Source: a virus. Taken from it: a DNA stretch of 29,375 bases. The position numbers and the translations under genes are program-made. Numbering within the stretch: the first letter of the stretch is position 1; the number at the start of each line of letters is the position of its first letter. Below, piece by piece: positions 25,499 through 29,375 of this stretch. The notes beneath the pieces are model-generated. The model saw nothing but the letters and a program-made list of their open reading frames with translations. It was not told the DNA's origin and made no database searches. Location: IMG/VR virus record IMGVR_UViG_3300025000_000335, positions 1 to 29,375 of that record; one strand, written 5' to 3'.

Positions 25499-28400
25499 GT
25501 GCCGACGATTAAGATAGGCATACGGCTTCCTACGGCGGGGATTTCCGCTGATTCTAAACTAGCACGGGATCAGCTTAGGTTAATAGCCCGCGAGGCCCAA
25601 ACCACCGCCAACTCCCTGCGTAAATCCGCCGTGGGTATGTCTGACCCCATAACGAGAGTCGCGGAGGCGGCTGTGTTCGCCGCCGCTTCGTTCCGGGAGT
25701 TGAAACTGGCGGCGCAAGAACTTAAGAATACTGGGGCGGGGACGTTCTTTAACAAGATCCTCGCGGACGCGGTACACACTCATGGTAAGATTGAAAATAT
25801 AAGTAGAGCCCTAGAGCGGTCTAGAGTAGACATGCTACGGAACCTTGATGTGATGTTCAAGGGCCAGCTTAACCAAATAACCGAGGTCGCTAGGCAGATA
25901 AACCAGACTGCTGTTAAGACCTTTGACGCTCTCGAGAAGGTGCGGGAAAAGGAGTCTTTGGGCGGAGACCCCCTGCGCCGCAAGGGTCAGCCCGGTACGA
26001 CGGCTGCGGACGTTCAACGCATGTCCTTGGAATTGGAGGAGGAAACCGCTAGGAAAAAGGTTAGGATCAATGCGGCCAAGGACGAGGCTCTGGTTAGACA
26101 GGAACACATCACCCGGGGCGAAATAGCAAAGATTAATAAGAGATTTACTGATGCGGAATTTAAGCTCAAGGCTTCTCTCAGGGAGGAAGACCTTAAAAGA
26201 GCTATTGAATCCAATAGGATAATAACTGAGAAGAACGTAGAGGCTGAGAAACAAAAATTAGCCTTGTCTAAGAGTAACATTGAGGCTGGCCGTTCTGCGG
26301 AGTTGGAAAGAGTCGATAGGGCGCGGATAGAGCGTCTTAAAGAGGTCGCGAAGGCGCAGAACGAACTTAACGTGGAGACGGCTAAGGAAGAGGCGCAACT
26401 TGTTACCGCCAAGGTAGCCTCGGGAGAGCTTGACAAAGCGCACACGTCCCTTGCGCGCCAAAAGATCAGGCTCACGGAGTTAGTCGCTAATGAAAAGATC
26501 ACTCAGGAAGAGGCCAATAAGCAATATGAACTAACCAAGACTAGGCTTCTATCAGTAGGCGATGCCCAGAACGCGTCGGGCAAAAAGATGGTCCGCGCCG
26601 TTAAGGACCAATCAACAGCTATTGATGAGTTTAATGTACGGGAGGCCCGGCGGGCTATACTTTTAGGACAAGGATCGGCGGCGCAATTAAAATTTGCGCA
26701 GGTTCAAAGAGACTTGAATAAGGACGTTCACGCCGGTCTCTTGACGCAGGACGCAGCAAATGATAGAATGGTGCGGGCCAGGAAGGTGTTCTTCGGTGGA
26801 GCGGAGGCGGTAGGAGCCACGCAGAGGAGGCTCCAGGGCCTCCGTGGAGAATTAAACGAGGTTGGCCGGGTCATGAGGATCGCTTTGGGTCCCCTTTCCC
26901 GGGCAGCTTCGGCGGTTACCAACTTCGGCATCTTGATCGAAAGTACGTCCATTAAGATGGCGGTCGCCGTTGGCGGATTCCTTTTAATGGCTTTCGGTGC
27001 GGTGAAAGCCGCGAAAGCGTATATAGAATTTGAGAAGGGGCTGGTGGGCGTCCGCAAAACCACTGATTTGTCGGCGGCGGGTATGGAGGTCCTCAGTGAC
27101 AATTTTCTCAGGATGTCCACTCGCGTAAACATTGGGGCGTCGGAATTATCGGGGATCGCACAAATAGCAGGACAGATGGGAATTAGGGGAGTGGAGGACA
27201 TTGCGTCCTTTACGGAAGCCATAGCAATCCTTACCAAAACCACCTCCCTCACCGGTCCAGACGCAGCCACGAAGATCGCGCAGCTCTTATCCATCACGAA
27301 TGAGGCGGCCAATACCGCCCCTCGTCTAGCCTCCGTCATAGTGGATTTGGGCAATAAATTCGCGGCAAATGAGTCCCGTATCGTTGAGTTCGGTGTAGAC
27401 GTGGCGCGGGTCGGGGCAGCTTTCGGGGTCACGGCTACGCAGTCATTGGCCATGGGTACGGCTCTGGCGCAATTGGGAGCTAATGCGGAATCAGGCTCCA
27501 CCGCCGTGGGTAGGCTCTTCGCTAAGATGAATGAGGCCATAGACGAGGGAGGCATAAGGCTGCAACAGTTCGCCGAAATAACGGACCGCAGTACCCTTCA
27601 ATTTACTGAGTTGTTCAGGAAGGATGCCATGGGAGCGGTCCTTGAATTCATAAAGGGCCTTAACCTTTTACAAAAGCAGGGGGCTTCTACGGCCCAGGTG
27701 TTAAAGGACCTTGAAATCGGGGGATTTAGAGAGATTAAGTCCCTTCTTCCCTTGGCTAAGGGGTATCAGGTCGCGGCACAGGCGCAGAGGGACGCCAGTA
27801 CCGCTTTCAGGGACGGCAAGAAGCACCTCACGGAATTGGAAATCGCAAATAAGTCATTCGGCGCGTCGGTGGACTTTGTAGGGAGGAAGCTTAATGTAAT
27901 CGCCGTAGAAATAGGTAGGGACCTGCTGCCCGTGATGAGGGCTCTCACTGGATCATTAAACTGGGTCCTAGACCATCAATTGGCTATAGAGACGGCTATA
28001 TTAACTATAGCCACGGCTTTTGCGGCATGGGCAGCCGCCGCTAATGCAAATCCTTTCCTACGGGCCGTGAGCATCGGCGCGGCGATAATCTCCTCCATAC
28101 CGGTGTTAGCCCGCTTAATGAAGGAATTAGGGGGGAAGGGGTCTCTTGAGGGCGGTAAAGCGATCATTGATGAATTAAAAATACAGCAACAGCAAATCGG
28201 GGTCGCCACTGAGCAAAACCTCGCATCCATCCAGAAGAACCTTGAGGTGGCCGTAGCCTACCGCGACAAGATAGAGGGTGTAATATCTGTACTGCAAAAG
28301 AAGATGGAGACACCGAAGATAGGGTCTTCCTTCGGAGTCACGGCTGGAGGCGGCCTCATGGTGGGGGCCGAGAGGGCTAAAATACAAAGCGAAATTAAAT

Positions 28401-29375
28401 CTCTTCGGGGTGAAGCAGACGAGCTAGATGTTTTATTGGCCCAGATGCGAGTTCAAATGGAACATAGAATGTCTGGGGGCTTCGTTGAGGGGGCGCGGGA
28501 AATTACGGTTTCCACCAAGGAATTAGAAAGCGCCGTGGAGACCGTGGAGAAATTAAAGCGAGAAATGGTCTATTTTGGGGAACAGGCCGGAGTAATAACT
28601 TTCGGTGGACTAGCCTTGAAGGAGGAAGTGGATGACCTTCGTGAGGCTAGTGAGATAATTGAGAAATTGGCTGGCGGCAGGGGGCGGTCAATACGTCAAG
28701 ACGTGTTGGAGGGATTCGTTAATCGGACGGGTTTAGGGGCCAGGGCAGAGGAACGGGACCCCTTCGGCCTGGGGTTCCCTATCGATGCTGAGGAAGTCAA
28801 AAGGAACCTCGCGGCCTTGATTCAGGCCCGCCGTATGAACGAGGAGAGCATCAAGAAAGGAACGCAGCACCTTAAGGATCAGACTGAGGCTGTAAGGAAG
28901 CTAAACAAGGATCAGAACGATCTGGTCCTCATGATGAATGCGGAAATTGCGGCCATAAATGCGGAAGTGGCGGGGCTTAACGAATCAGAGCGTGCTAAAT
29001 TCATGGCGGTGGCCACCAATAAGCTTCTCGAGAAGGCCACCAAGGACGGCACCCTGGCTTATCTCGAGGAGATAGACGCGATACGGAAGGTAGGTGAGGC
29101 GGCGGGTGGGTTGTTTGATGCTAGAAAGCGTCTCGCGGAATTTAAGAAGGCGGAGGAAGAAGCCCGTCAAGCTTTGATGGAGCCCTTTTTACAAGCCATA
29201 AGGTCAATTCAGGACGCCTTTGCCGATATGTTTAAGAGCATCTTTGACGGCGGCATTAATTCCGCTAAGGACTTTTCTAGGCGGATGTTTGACATATTTA
29301 AGGGTATGGCCGCGCAGATTGCGGCGGCGCTGGTACTCCGTCCCGTCCTGGGGGGAGTGGTAGGGGCCATAGGGG
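25499..29375 (+). CDS. Tape measure protein, 3' end outside window
   Basis: A single frame stays open for at least 1292 codons to the edge of the window. The GTG at 25499 follows AGGGGG by about 7 nt. The chain starts VPTIKIGIRLPTAGISADSK. Residues about 150-420 are long charged coiled coil (ELEEETARKKVRINAAKDEA and similar). From about 460 the phage tail tape measure core follows (GLVGVRKTTDLSAAGMEVLS, TQSLAMGTALAQLGANAESG). Hydrophobic stretches lie near AVAVGGFLLMAFGAV and AILTIATAFAAWAAA, and helices return at the end. If the usual scale of about 0.15 nm per residue holds, the tail is at least about 190 nm long. Confidence 0.93.
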   Translation, partial: MPTIKIGIRLPTAGISADSKLARDQLRLIAREAQTTANSLRKSAVGMSDPITRVAEAAVFAAASFRELKLAAQELKNTGAGTFFNKILADAVHTHGKIENISRALERSRVDMLRNLDVMFKGQLNQITEVARQINQTAVKTFDALEKVREKESLGGDPLRRKGQPGTTAADVQRMSLELEEETARKKVRINAAKDEALVRQEHITRGEIAKINKRFTDAEFKLKASLREEDLKRAIESNRIITEKNVEAEKQKLALSKSNIEAGRSAELERVDRARIERLKEVAKAQNELNVETAKEEAQLVTAKVASGELDKAHTSLARQKIRLTELVANEKITQEEANKQYELTKTRLLSVGDAQNASGKKMVRAVKDQSTAIDEFNVREARRAILLGQGSAAQLKFAQVQRDLNKDVHAGLLTQDAANDRMVRARKVFFGGAEAVGATQRRLQGLRGELNEVGRVMRIALGPLSRAASAVTNFGILIESTSIKMAVAVGGFLLMAFGAVKAAKAYIEFEKGLVGVRKTTDLSAAGMEVLSDNFLRMSTRVNIGASELSGIAQIAGQMGIRGVEDIASFTEAIAILTKTTSLTGPDAATKIAQLLSITNEAANTAPRLASVIVDLGNKFAANESRIVEFGVDVARVGAAFGVTATQSLAMGTALAQLGANAESGSTAVGRLFAKMNEAIDEGGIRLQQFAEITDRSTLQFTELFRKDAMGAVLEFIKGLNLLQKQGASTAQVLKDLEIGGFREIKSLLPLAKGYQVAAQAQRDASTAFRDGKKHLTELEIANKSFGASVDFVGRKLNVIAVEIGRDLLPVMRALTGSLNWVLDHQLAIETAILTIATAFAAWAAAANANPFLRAVSIGAAIISSIPVLARLMKELGGKGSLEGGKAIIDELKIQQQQIGVATEQNLASIQKNLEVAVAYRDKIEGVISVLQKKMETPKIGSSFGVTAGGGLMVGAERAKIQSEIKSLRGEADELDVLLAQMRVQMEHRMSGGFVEGAREITVSTKELESAVETVEKLKREMVYFGEQAGVITFGGLALKEEVDDLREASEIIEKLAGGRGRSIRQDVLEGFVNRTGLGARAEERDPFGLGFPIDAEEVKRNLAALIQARRMNEESIKKGTQHLKDQTEAVRKLNKDQNDLVLMMNAEIAAINAEVAGLNESERAKFMAVATNKLLEKATKDGTLAYLEEIDAIRKVGEAAGGLFDARKRLAEFKKAEEEARQALMEPFLQAIRSIQDAFADMFKSIFDGGINSAKDFSRRMFDIFKGMAAQIAAALVLRPVLGGVVGAIG

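Overview
The window is part of a tailed dsDNA phage (or prophage) genome with siphovirus-type tail genes. A complete head-to-tail structural series runs on the + strand: large terminase, portal, a fused-looking maturation protease/scaffold, decoration protein, major capsid protein, head-tail connectors, tail terminator, tail tube, G/GT frameshift chaperones and a tape measure protein that runs off the right edge. Blocks of very small accessory genes occupy the - strand. No integrase, repressor, lysis or replication gene is visible here. Promoters have the form TTGACA/TTGTGC, 17-18 nt, TATAAT/TATACT and Shine-Dalgarno sites are strong, so the host is a bacterium using a sigma70-type factor. The genus cannot be told from this sequence. 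Most of the DNA is GC-rich, with visibly more AT in the sugar cassette and in the gene at 100-357.

Layout. (1) 1-3249, - strand: small hypothetical genes, a flavin-dependent thymidylate synthase (ThyX), a DUF3310 protein, small membrane proteins, and a broken gene at the upstream end. A candidate structured RNA lies ahead of thyX. (2) 3250-4180: a gene-poor divergent region with ten GCGAAA motifs, a (GA)10 tract and a sigma70-like promoter. (3) 4197-4916, +: small terminase. (4) 4913-10097, -: about 17 short genes, including two paralogous basic proteins and a 20-fold heptad-repeat protein. Several are too small for default gene callers. Many have a recurring GC-rich 5' hairpin plus a stereotyped Shine-Dalgarno leader. 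This block separates terS from terL. (5) 10343-17891, +: head genes. (6) 17891-21895, +: five tightly overlapping sugar/transfer genes inserted among the head-tail connector genes: a DUF115-like Rossmann protein, a family 8-like glycosyltransferase, a SAM methyltransferase, a GT-A-like transferase and a close SQD1/SqdB (UDP-sulfoquinovose synthase) homologue. (7) 21929-29375, +: connector completion and tail genes, restarted by a promoter whose -10 box contains the stop codon of the SQD1-like gene.

How the genes work together. The most interesting element is the sugar cassette. SQD1 makes UDP-sulfoquinovose from UDP-glucose and sulfite, and two or three neighbouring gene products could transfer or modify sugars. 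The synteny (inside the connector module, co-transcribed with virion genes) and an N-terminal domain shared between the family 8-like transferase and a head-proximal protein suggest that the glycan is placed on the virion. This is inference. Modification of the host envelope is the main alternative. The tail chaperone pair carries a textbook -1 frameshift site (GGGAAAC plus a 7-bp stem 10 nt downstream).
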